This document shows positions 15,869 through 24,607 of a stretch of 64,000 bases of DNA, one piece after another. The notes under the pieces were generated by a model that was given only the letters and a program-made list of their open reading frames with translations, did not search any database and had not been told where the DNA came from. How positions within the stretch are numbered: the first letter of the stretch is position 1; every line of letters begins with the position of its first letter. The DNA lies in NCBI GenBank assembly GCA_015056655.1, contig SVFV01000007.1:1-64000 (forward strand). The letters are read 5' to 3'. The stretch is from Butyrivibrio sp. (GTDB taxonomy: Bacteria; Bacillota; Clostridia; Lachnospirales; Lachnospiraceae). The position numbers and the translations under genes are program-made.

Positions 15869-16645
15869 ATGAATACTAATAGAATTGAAACATTAAAGAA
15901 GAACTGGCTTGAGGAAGAGAGTATAGCTCATATCAAGGGATGGGACTTTTCTCACATCCACGATAGATACAGTGAGGAGGAGAATCTCCCCTGGGATTAC
16001 GCTGAGATCATTGATAAGTACAGAACACCTGACATGAAGATTCTGGACTTTGATACAGGCGGCGGTGAGTTCCTTCTGTCACTTAAGCATCCTTATGAGA
16101 ACACAGCAGCAACTGAGGGTTATCCTCCGAATGTTGAGCTTTGTAAGAAGACACTGTTGCCCCTTGGCATAGATTTCAGGGTATGTGATGATGCTTCAGA
16201 TATTCCTTTTGAGGACAACTCTATAGACCTGTTTATAAACAGACATGGTGATTTTGATCCTAAGGAGATAGAGAGAATCCTAAAGCCCGGCGGAATCTTC
16301 ATTACTCAGCAGGTTGGTGGTGAAAACGACAGAGATCTTGTAAAGATGGTACTTCCGGAAGTAGAGGCACCCTTCCCTGACAACAATATGAAGACTCAGG
16401 TGCAGAAGTTTAAGGATGCCGGTATGGAGATCATCGATGCGGATGAGGCTTACAGGCCTATAACTTTCTCTGACATAGGAGCATTTGTGTGGTTTGCTCA
16501 CATCATTGAGTGGGAGTTCCCCGGATTTTCAGTAGATAAGTGCTTTGATAACCTTCTTAAAATGCAGGAGATTGTTGATGAGAAGGGAAGGGTAGAGGGC
16601 ACTATCCACAGATTCCTCATTGTTGCAAAGAAACCGGTTAAATGA
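15869..16645 (+). CDS. class I SAM-dependent methyltransferase behind a leader peptide
   Basis: This 258-residue protein starts at an ATG with AGGAG seven bases upstream. Motif I reads ILDFDTGGGEFLLSL (about residues 53-67), strand 2 is represented by AATEGYPPN, and the NRHGDFDPKEIERILKPGG segment holds motif IV and the following helix. FITQQVGG comes after it and the protein ends RFLIVAKKP. I know this subgroup from Firmicutes as an unannotated methyltransferase. It lacks the N-x-P-Y/F motif of Erm and other base N-methyltransferases, so it may methylate a small molecule or a different RNA or protein site. It is a single-gene unit with its own promoter, a structured leader and a terminator, a layout typical of inducible resistance genes. 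Confidence 0.8.
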   Translation: MNTNRIETLKKNWLEEESIAHIKGWDFSHIHDRYSEEENLPWDYAEIIDKYRTPDMKILDFDTGGGEFLLSLKHPYENTAATEGYPPNVELCKKTLLPLGIDFRVCDDASDIPFEDNSIDLFINRHGDFDPKEIERILKPGGIFITQQVGGENDRDLVKMVLPEVEAPFPDNNMKTQVQKFKDAGMEIIDADEAYRPITFSDIGAFVWFAHIIEWEFPGFSVDKCFDNLLKMQEIVDEKGRVEGTIHRFLIVAKKPVK

Positions 16646-16651
16646 TTACAG

Positions 16652-16687
16652 ACCTTATCGGGTAGAAATACCTGATAAGGTTTTTTT
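16652..16687 (+). terminator. rho-independent terminator
   Basis: ACCTTATCGGGT at 16652-16663 pairs with ACCTGATAAGGT through one wobble pair, and seven T residues follow. It ends the methyltransferase transcript six bases after its stop codon. Confidence 0.9.
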
Positions 16688-16766
16688 AGTTCAAAAAATA
16701 GGCATAAAACTATGAGAGCTTAAACAATTAAGTAAAACGTGGTTATTAAAACTACATATAAGATAT

Positions 16767-16796
16767 TTGGCTTAAATATGCGGAAAAGTTTATAAT
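16767..16796 (+). promoter_or_regulatory. promoter of the sugar-sensing block
   Basis: TTGGCT at 16767-16772 and TATAAT at 16791-16796 are separated by 18 bp. They lie about 110 bp before the first propeller-GGDEF gene. No terminator is seen downstream until 33.28 kb, so a very long transcript could start here. Confidence 0.6.
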
Positions 16797-16906
16797 TTCT
16801 TTATGATTTATTGCCGCTTTATTCGTTGAGATGATAAACGGCTAGATGATAAAATTATTGTGTTAAATTGCGTAAACACATTTTCTTATGACTTATGAGG
16901 GGGATC

Positions 16907-19900
16907 ATGGAAAAAATGAAACACTGGCAGAGCTACGTTCTGATCGTAGTCTGCGTCGCAATAAATATTCTGGGCAGAAATCTCGCTTCAAAGGTGGAAA
17001 TCCCGTTTTGGTTTGACGCGATTGGCACACTGATCGCGGCGATCCAGCTTGGACCTGTTGGTGGAGCTATAACAGGAGCTTGTCTGAACCTGTATATGGT
17101 TGCAGTTACTGGGAATATTCCAAGTATTGCCTATATTCTGGTATCTATGGCAATAGGTATTTGTGTAGGTATTACTTTCCCGAAAGAAAATAAACTCGAT
17201 GCATTTGCAATCATTGCAACAGCGGTGTTTGCCGGCTTTATTGCTGTTGTCATATCTACTCCGCTGGATATGCTTTTTTATGAAGGTCAGACAGGAAATG
17301 TCTGGGGAGACAGCCTGATCGTAATGCTATCTCAGAGTCTTAGCGTACCATGGCTATGCACTCTTTTGGGACAGGCATTTGTGGATATACCTGATAAGGC
17401 ACTGAGCGTTGTGATTGCCGTAGCTGTTATACAGATTTGCAAATGGGGCAAAAGAAAAATCTCCGGCAATAAGGAAGTAGCAGCGCTTATTATTCTTATG
17501 CTTGTAACTGAGGCTGTAGCAATTACTGCTTTGCCTGACAGAGTGCTGGCAGCAGGGAATCAGGATGCTGTAGATTTTTCTGCTGATTATGCAGCAATTG
17601 GTTACGACACAGAGGATGGCCTTGCAACCGCAGAAATCAATGCAGTTGCCCAGACAAGTGATGGTTATATATGGGCTGGAACATATTCTGGTCTTTACAG
17701 ATATGACGGCTACAAATTTGAACAGATGAACCTTGATGAGCGTATAAGTAATGTTACCCAGTTATACGTGGATAGTCAGGGAATTCTTTGGATAGGAACA
17801 AATGACAGTGGTATTGCACGTTACTCACCAAAGGATGGAAGCATAAAGTTCTATACTACTGAGGACGGACTTTCTAATAATGCTATTAGAGCTATGTGCG
17901 AGGATGGCGATGGTAATCTCTATATAGGAACTGTAACGCAGCTATCTTTGATTACAGCTGATGGACAGGCCAAGGTTTTTGAAGAAAAAGAGATTATGGG
18001 TGTCAGGAACCTTAGCTACTCAAATGGAGTAGTTGCAGGTGTTTCCAACTGGGGTGAGCTTTTCTTTATAAAGGATAAAAAGCTCTTTGGCATGACTACC
18101 ATGGAGAATGAAAACAACGTATTCTACGCAGCTGTTTCAACTGCTGACGGAGAGGAATTCGTTGTTGGAACAAGTGCGGACTTTGCAGTTAAGGTCAGAC
18201 TTCTTGAAGATGGTACAGTTAAAACAATAAAGCAGATAAAAACTTTGGGAATGGCATACTTTAACAGAATCATGTATTCAGAAAAGGATGCCGGATTTTT
18301 CTATTGCTGCGAGAATGGCCTTGGATTCATAGATAAAAAGGATAAAGTTACAGGCATGTCCACTGATGGATTCGACAGCTCTATCAGTGATGTGATCATG
18401 GATTATCAGGGAAATGTCTGGTTTGCATCAAATAAACAGGGTATTGAAAGATATTCATGGAATCCCTTCCAGGATGTTTTTGCAAAAGCTGGACTTAATC
18501 CTGGCGTTGTAAATAGCCTGCTCCTAAAGGACAATATCCTCTATGTCGGAATGGATAATGGACTTTATGGAATCGACCTTAATAGTAATACGCTTATCAC
18601 GATGCCTAAGGCTGATAAGTTTAATGGCGTCAGAGTAAGGCACCTGATGGCTGACAGCAAGGGTAGTATCTGGGTAAGCACTTATGGACAGGATGGACTG
18701 TTAGAGCTTACAGCGGATAATAACCTGAATATTTACAACGAAGGAACTGCTGGAACAGCAGGTGGAAGATTCAGATATGCTCTTGAGCTTTCTAATGGAC
18801 AGATTCTGGTAGCTAGTACCATAGCTCTTAACTATATTGAAAATGGAAAAGTGGTTAAGAAATTAACTGAAGATATGGGACTGGACACCATGATCCTTTC
18901 GCTTGTGGAGGATGAAAATGGAAATGTCCTTGCAGGCTCTGATGGTGATGGCGTTTATATCATTAAGGATGGCGAGATCATCGATATTTTAAATGAGGAA
19001 GATGGACTTGGCTCACCTGTAGTTTTGAAGGTCGTTCCATGTACAGGTGGATACCTCTTTGTAGGAAGTAACGGCATTTACTACTATGATGGAAATACTG
19101 TAACCAAGCTGAACAATTTCCCATATAGTAATAACTACGACGCATATATCACAGAGGATGGTAATGCATGGGTTATTTCTTCTGCCGGTATTTATGTGCT
19201 TAATGAAAAAGACCTTATAGCAAATGGCGATTATAATTATGAGCTCCTTAACAGAAGTAGGGGCTTCTTTACAACTCTTACAGCGAATGCAAATTATGCT
19301 GTGGATGGCGATGATCTGTATTTCTGCTGTACTGACGGTGTGAGAAAGATTTCGCTTTCAACCTACAATTCCTTTGACAATGATTATGAGATAAGGATTT
19401 CTGAGCTTTTTGCAGGTGATGAGATTATAAATGAGGAGAATGGGGTATATACAATTCCTGCTATCCAGGGACGTATACAGTTTGAGGTAGCGGTGCTCAA
19501 CTATACTCTGTCCAACCCTCTTGTAAAGATTTTCCTTGAAGGTAGTCGAGATGAAGGTATTATCTGTCACCAGAATGCTATGGAGAATCTGGTTTATACG
19601 AACCTTCCTTACGGAAATTACAAGCTCCATGTCCAGATTCTGAATCCTGGAGATGAGAGTGTTATAAAGGAAGCGGCGTTTCCTATTGTGAAGGAGTCGC
19701 AGCTTTATGAGAGAACTTATTTCCAGATGTATCTTTTGACAGTATGCATGCTGTTTATCTTCTTCCTTGGATGGCTTATCGGAAGGATCAGAAAGGGCTT
19801 CACAAACATGAAGACCTGGCAGAAGGAAGCAACCATAGATCCTATGACCGGCCTTCTTAATAAGGCTGCATCCAAGAGAGCACTTACTGAGTGCTGTAAG

Positions 19901-20749
19901 ACAAAGAAGGGTATCCTTTTGATGATCGATCTTGACAGCTTCAAGCTTGTTAATGATCTGTATGGTCATGACATGGGCGATAAGATTCTCATCAGATTCG
20001 CAGAGATAATAAGATCCTGCATCAGAGAAAATGATATCGCAGGCAGAATGGGTGGCGATGAGTTTATAGCTTATATCCATGGAAGCGCAGATGAGAGCGT
20101 TGTAGCTGAAAAGGCTAAATACATAAACGAAGAGATAGTTAAGTCTGCTAAGGAATTCATGGGAGAGGATATGAATATTCCTCTTGGTGCATCAATTGGT
20201 GCGGTATGTGCTCCTGAAGAAGGAACGGAATATGAGGATCTCTTTGGATATGCAGACAAGGCTCTGTACAACGTAAAGCAGAATGGTAAGCATGGTTATG
20301 CTATGTACAGAAAGAATAATCCCAGGATTGCTGATGATGAAAACAGTCAGATCATGGGAATTGCCGGAATACGTAAAATCCTAGGTGAGCGTAATGAGGG
20401 TAAGGGGGCTTACAAGGTTGATTTTGCAAAGCTTCAGGCAGTATACAGAACCTTTGTAAGACTGTCTAAGAGAACAAATGCAAGAGCGTGGATAGTACAG
20501 TTTGTTCTCAATCCCGATGAAGGAAAGGAACTGACGGATGAAGTAGTTGAGCTTTTTTATGAGGTACTTGCAAGTACATTAAGATCTAATGACGTAGTTG
20601 CTCCTAATGGAAAGAATCAGGTTCTTGCAGTTATGACAGATATTGATCCTTCAAATGGTCAGGCACCGATTGACCGAGTAATAAAGAAGTGGGATGAAGC
20701 ACCGGGGCATGAAGGATACACAGTAACATACGAGACAGAGGCATTATAA
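16907..20749 (+). CDS. ECF-S-like / Reg_prop-Y_Y_Y propeller / GGDEF sensor diguanylate cyclase
   Basis: The protein has about 1280 residues. The start is placed at the ATG at 16907 (MEKMKHW). An earlier ATG at 16895 lies upstream of the GAGGGGG site. Residues 1-200 hold about six membrane segments with FWFDAIGTLIAAIQLGPVGG, as in ECF transporter S components. Residues about 220-830 are Reg_prop repeats (YIWAGTYSGLYRYDG, ILWIGTNDSGIARY) forming propellers. A Y_Y_Y-like domain and a membrane segment (MYLLTVCMLFIFFLGWLIG, about 940-960) follow. The GGDEF domain has an intact GGDEF at about residue 1049 and an RxxD inhibition site (REND) five residues before it, so it should make c-di-GMP. A final 120 residues look like a second, degenerate cyclase-like domain. 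A close paralogue follows 50 bp downstream. Confidence 0.85.
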   Translation: MEKMKHWQSYVLIVVCVAINILGRNLASKVEIPFWFDAIGTLIAAIQLGPVGGAITGACLNLYMVAVTGNIPSIAYILVSMAIGICVGITFPKENKLDAFAIIATAVFAGFIAVVISTPLDMLFYEGQTGNVWGDSLIVMLSQSLSVPWLCTLLGQAFVDIPDKALSVVIAVAVIQICKWGKRKISGNKEVAALIILMLVTEAVAITALPDRVLAAGNQDAVDFSADYAAIGYDTEDGLATAEINAVAQTSDGYIWAGTYSGLYRYDGYKFEQMNLDERISNVTQLYVDSQGILWIGTNDSGIARYSPKDGSIKFYTTEDGLSNNAIRAMCEDGDGNLYIGTVTQLSLITADGQAKVFEEKEIMGVRNLSYSNGVVAGVSNWGELFFIKDKKLFGMTTMENENNVFYAAVSTADGEEFVVGTSADFAVKVRLLEDGTVKTIKQIKTLGMAYFNRIMYSEKDAGFFYCCENGLGFIDKKDKVTGMSTDGFDSSISDVIMDYQGNVWFASNKQGIERYSWNPFQDVFAKAGLNPGVVNSLLLKDNILYVGMDNGLYGIDLNSNTLITMPKADKFNGVRVRHLMADSKGSIWVSTYGQDGLLELTADNNLNIYNEGTAGTAGGRFRYALELSNGQILVASTIALNYIENGKVVKKLTEDMGLDTMILSLVEDENGNVLAGSDGDGVYIIKDGEIIDILNEEDGLGSPVVLKVVPCTGGYLFVGSNGIYYYDGNTVTKLNNFPYSNNYDAYITEDGNAWVISSAGIYVLNEKDLIANGDYNYELLNRSRGFFTTLTANANYAVDGDDLYFCCTDGVRKISLSTYNSFDNDYEIRISELFAGDEIINEENGVYTIPAIQGRIQFEVAVLNYTLSNPLVKIFLEGSRDEGIICHQNAMENLVYTNLPYGNYKLHVQILNPGDESVIKEAAFPIVKESQLYERTYFQMYLLTVCMLFIFFLGWLIGRIRKGFTNMKTWQKEATIDPMTGLLNKAASKRALTECCKTKKGILLMIDLDSFKLVNDLYGHDMGDKILIRFAEIIRSCIRENDIAGRMGGDEFIAYIHGSADESVVAEKAKYINEEIVKSAKEFMGEDMNIPLGASIGAVCAPEEGTEYEDLFGYADKALYNVKQNGKHGYAMYRKNNPRIADDENSQIMGIAGIRKILGERNEGKGAYKVDFAKLQAVYRTFVRLSKRTNARAWIVQFVLNPDEGKELTDEVVELFYEVLASTLRSNDVVAPNGKNQVLAVMTDIDPSNGQAPIDRVIKKWDEAPGHEGYTVTYETEAL

Positions 20750-20799
20750 GAAAAGAGAGAATTGTTTGAAAATGTAATTGCTGTTTTTAGGGGTGCGAA

Positions 20800-23700
20800 A
20801 TGGAGGCAAAAAAGCTTACGAAGAATCTGATAATGATTCTTTTGTGCACGACTTTAAACATCATATTAAGAAAAGTTGCAGCCGCACTTGTTCTGCCATT
20901 TTGGCTTGATGCAGTGGGCACAATAATATGTGCCATCATGCAGGGACCAATAGGCGGGGCTATTTGCGGCTTGCTCACTAATGTCATTATTGGCTTTGGC
21001 CAGGCGGAATCTTTTGCCTACGCTTTAGTATCAATAGGCATAGGAGTTTCTATTGGGTATTTCTATCCCAAGACTCCAAAACCCAATGCTTTTGCGGTTA
21101 TTTCAACAGCTGTTTTTGCAGGACTGGTTGCAGTAGTTCTGTCCACTCCCCTTAATATGTTCTTCTATGGCGGAAGAACCGGTAATATCTGGGGAGATGG
21201 GCTTATCGACATGATTTCCAGAGATGTAAATATTCCAATAGTGTGCACTATTTTAGGGGAGGCATTTGTAGACCTTCCTGACAAAGCGTTAAGTGTTTTT
21301 ATGGCTATTGGAATAATCAGACTGTATAGAAAAGTAGTTGATAGAAGAGGCACAACTACTATGGTTTCCATTTTTGCAATTCTCATCTTTGCCAGTTTTG
21401 GAATAGATGCAAAGGCAAATAATCTTGATGCAGATTATTCCCCTGTTGTCTATGACACGGATGAGGGACTTGCAACAGTTGAGATAAATACTTTGGCACA
21501 GACTGCGGACGGATATGTCTGGGCTGGAACCTACGCAGGTCTTTATAGGTGTGATGGATCGAGGTTTGAGGAAGTAATCCTTGATGAGAGAATTAGTAAT
21601 GTAATTCAGCTTTATGTAGATTCCAGGGATTATCTGTGGATTGGAACAAATGATTCCGGACTTGCAAGATATGATATTTATACGAAGGAAGTTAAGTTCT
21701 ATGATTTCACCGCTGGTGGAGCTTCAAATTCAATAAGAACAATCAGCGAAGATGATAAAGGCAATATATTTGTCGGCACAGCTACCAAGCTTTGTATGAT
21801 TGATGGAAAAGGAAATCTCCATGTATTCAAGGAAGAGCAGATATATGGAGTAAGAAGCATGTCCTGCAATGATGGTATTGTTGCAGGAGTTACAAATGCC
21901 GGTGATCTTTTCTTTATACGAGATAAAAACATTATTGGAAAAATTCAGAATGATGAGGACAGTATCTACTACGCCGCTGTGGCAGCAGGTGACAACGGAT
22001 TATTCATGGTGGGTACTACAGAGAACTCTATATACCAGGTAAGACTGGATGATGACAAAATCATTATTGGTCATAAGTACCTTGTTGGTGACAGTAAGTA
22101 TTTTAACAAGATTTATTATTCTCAGGAAAATGGCGGATATTTCTATTGCTGCGAGGTTGGAAAGGGCTTCATAACAGAAGAGGGAGCTAGAAATGAACTT
22201 AGCGTTGATGGAATCAATAATTCAATAGCTGATGTGATGACAGACTATCAGGGAAATATCTGGTTCGCTTCTGATAAGCAGGGAATAGTCAGATATTCCA
22301 AGAATCCTTTCCAGGATGTTTTTGCAAGGGCGAAGGTAGATCCTGACATTGTAAATAGTCTGCTCATTAAGAACAGATTTTTATATGTGGGTACAAATTC
22401 CGGTCTTATAACAATTGATCTTAAGACTTATTATTCTGTGCCTATAGAGCATCCCGAGCTTTTCCAGGATGTCAGAGTCAGAGACATAATGGAAGACAGT
22501 AAGGGGAATCTGTGGGTCAGCACGTATGGTAAAAACGGCCTTGTTGAGATGCAGGAAGATGGAGATGTTGTCTGCTATAACGAGAGAACAAAGGGGACTG
22601 AAGGCGGAAGGTTCAGACTCGCTATGGAACTTTCAGATGGAAGTATAGCTGCAGCAACAAGTACTGGACTTAACTTCATACAGAATGAAGTTGTCACAAA
22701 GACCATGGGAGAAGAGGATGGAATATCCACTCAGTTTCTTAGCATGGTTGAGACGAATGATGGAGATATACTGGCAGGTAGTGATGGTGATGGTATCTAC
22801 AGAATTCGTGATGGAGAGATCGTCGAACACTATACCGAGAACCAGGGGCTTGATTCACTAGTGGTATTGAAGATTGTTCCCTGCGGCGATGATGACTATA
22901 TTTTTGTTACAAGTAATGCTCTATATTATTACAAGAATGATGCAATAACAAAGCTGAACAACTTCCCTTACAGGAACAACTATGATGTCTTCTTTAGTGA
23001 TGATGGCGATGCATGGATTACTTCCAGTGCAGGCATATTTGTTGTTGGGAAAAAGGAACTGATAGAGAATGGAGATTACAATTTTTCAGTTCTGAATAAG
23101 AGCAGAGGTCTTTATTCAAGTCTTTCTGCAAATTCAAAGTACGCATTTGACGGATCGTATCTGTATCTTTGCTGCTCAGATGGAGTTAGAAGAATACCTG
23201 TAGATACTGATGAATTCTTTAATAATGATTACGATATCAGAATTTCAAATCTTATAGCCGGAGACCATACTGTTGAGCCGAGGGAGGATGGGACCTATGT
23301 TATAGATGCAACCTCAGGTCATATAAGATTTGACGTTGCTGTGCTTAACTTTACATTGTCAAATCCCCTTTTGCATATCTATCTTGAAGGAGCTGACGAT
23401 GACGGAATCATCTGTCTTCAGAAGGATATGCAGAGCCTTAGTTATCTGAATCTCCCATATGGGGAATACAAGCTTCATGTTGATGTCATGGGAGTTGCAG
23501 GAAATGAGGTTGTAAGAAATGAGACCTTTAATGTGGTTAAGGAATCACAGATTTTCGAAAGAATGTATTTTAAAGTATACTTGTTTGTGGTATGCATGCT
23601 TTTCGTGATATTCATAGGCTGGCTGATCGGTAATATCAGAGCTGGAATAACCAGTCTTGAAAGGTGGCAGAAGGAAGCTAAGATCGATCCCATGACAGGC

Positions 23701-24597
23701 TTCTGGAATAAGGTATTTTCACAGCAGGAGCTGACAATTATCTGCAGGGAAAACAAGGGAATACTTATGATGCTTGACCTTGATAATTTCAAGCTCATAA
23801 ATGACATATATGGACATGATACCGGAGATAAGGTTCTTGTCAGCTTTGCTAAAATAGTAAGATCCTGTATCAGAGATAATGATTTCGCGGGACGCTTTGG
23901 CGGGGATGAATTTATAGTATTTATTCAGGGAACCTCAGAGGAAAGTGCTGTTGCTGAAAAAGCCCGCTACCTGAATGAAGAGATACTAAGAGTTTGTGAG
24001 GACACAGTTGGAGACGACTTTGACATCCCGATAGGCGTTTCTATTGGTGCTGTATTAGTCCCTGATGAAGGAACAGATTTTAACGAGCTGTTTAGAAAAG
24101 CAGATAAAGCGTTGTATACTGTTAAGCAGGATGGCAAGCATGGTTATTCCATGTACAAGAATTTTGAACCGACTCTGGGTTCAGGAGATGAGGTTGGAGT
24201 TTCAGATCTTGCAGGGCTTAGGATGATCCTTGGGGAGAGAGGCGACAGCAGAGGAGCTTACCTGGTTGACTTTGATAAGCTTCAGATGGTATACAGACTG
24301 TTTGTCAGAATGTCAAAACGAACCTTTGTGAACGTGTGGATTGTGCAGTTCAAGGTTGAAAAGGCTGATGGCGGAGAGGTTGAACCGGAGATTATTGATA
24401 AGTTTGTTGGAGTGCTTTCACTTAACCTTAGGAGCAATGATGTAGTTGCTCCTAATGGCAATAATAAGGTTATAGTAATCATGACAGACACAAGCTCCAG
24501 AAATGGCCAGACGCCAGTTGAGAGAATTATGAAAAAGTGGAAAGAAGCTGCTGGAGACAGTGGATATGTTCTAACCTACGAAACTGAGGATATGTAA
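20800..24597 (+). CDS. paralogous ECF-S-like / propeller / GGDEF sensor diguanylate cyclase
   Basis: This 1265-residue protein has the same domain order as its upstream neighbour and aligns along its whole length. An S-component-like membrane domain (FWLDAVGTIICAIMQGPIGG) comes first, then Reg_prop repeats (YVWAGTYAGLYRCDG, YLWIGTNDSGLARYD), a Y_Y_Y-like region and a membrane segment (VYLFVVCMLFVIFIGWLIG). The GGDEF domain has GGDEF at residue 1034 and an RDND inhibition site before it. The extra C-terminal domain (for example LRSNDVVAPNG) is also kept. The pair clearly arose by tandem duplication and has since diverged, mostly in the membrane and propeller parts, so the two probably sense different ligands. 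It is followed 10 bp later by a sensor kinase gene, which suggests one operon. Confidence 0.85.
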   Translation: MEAKKLTKNLIMILLCTTLNIILRKVAAALVLPFWLDAVGTIICAIMQGPIGGAICGLLTNVIIGFGQAESFAYALVSIGIGVSIGYFYPKTPKPNAFAVISTAVFAGLVAVVLSTPLNMFFYGGRTGNIWGDGLIDMISRDVNIPIVCTILGEAFVDLPDKALSVFMAIGIIRLYRKVVDRRGTTTMVSIFAILIFASFGIDAKANNLDADYSPVVYDTDEGLATVEINTLAQTADGYVWAGTYAGLYRCDGSRFEEVILDERISNVIQLYVDSRDYLWIGTNDSGLARYDIYTKEVKFYDFTAGGASNSIRTISEDDKGNIFVGTATKLCMIDGKGNLHVFKEEQIYGVRSMSCNDGIVAGVTNAGDLFFIRDKNIIGKIQNDEDSIYYAAVAAGDNGLFMVGTTENSIYQVRLDDDKIIIGHKYLVGDSKYFNKIYYSQENGGYFYCCEVGKGFITEEGARNELSVDGINNSIADVMTDYQGNIWFASDKQGIVRYSKNPFQDVFARAKVDPDIVNSLLIKNRFLYVGTNSGLITIDLKTYYSVPIEHPELFQDVRVRDIMEDSKGNLWVSTYGKNGLVEMQEDGDVVCYNERTKGTEGGRFRLAMELSDGSIAAATSTGLNFIQNEVVTKTMGEEDGISTQFLSMVETNDGDILAGSDGDGIYRIRDGEIVEHYTENQGLDSLVVLKIVPCGDDDYIFVTSNALYYYKNDAITKLNNFPYRNNYDVFFSDDGDAWITSSAGIFVVGKKELIENGDYNFSVLNKSRGLYSSLSANSKYAFDGSYLYLCCSDGVRRIPVDTDEFFNNDYDIRISNLIAGDHTVEPREDGTYVIDATSGHIRFDVAVLNFTLSNPLLHIYLEGADDDGIICLQKDMQSLSYLNLPYGEYKLHVDVMGVAGNEVVRNETFNVVKESQIFERMYFKVYLFVVCMLFVIFIGWLIGNIRAGITSLERWQKEAKIDPMTGFWNKVFSQQELTIICRENKGILMMLDLDNFKLINDIYGHDTGDKVLVSFAKIVRSCIRDNDFAGRFGGDEFIVFIQGTSEESAVAEKARYLNEEILRVCEDTVGDDFDIPIGVSIGAVLVPDEGTDFNELFRKADKALYTVKQDGKHGYSMYKNFEPTLGSGDEVGVSDLAGLRMILGERGDSRGAYLVDFDKLQMVYRLFVRMSKRTFVNVWIVQFKVEKADGGEVEPEIIDKFVGVLSLNLRSNDVVAPNGNNKVIVIMTDTSSRNGQTPVERIMKKWKEAAGDSGYVLTYETEDM

Positions 24598-24607
24598 CAG
24601 AGTAACT

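Noticed and set aside
19358-20080. 240-codon frame on the minus strand
   Set aside because: It lies fully within the first propeller-GGDEF gene, lacks a binding site, and has no recognisable domain. The sense gene has clear motifs.
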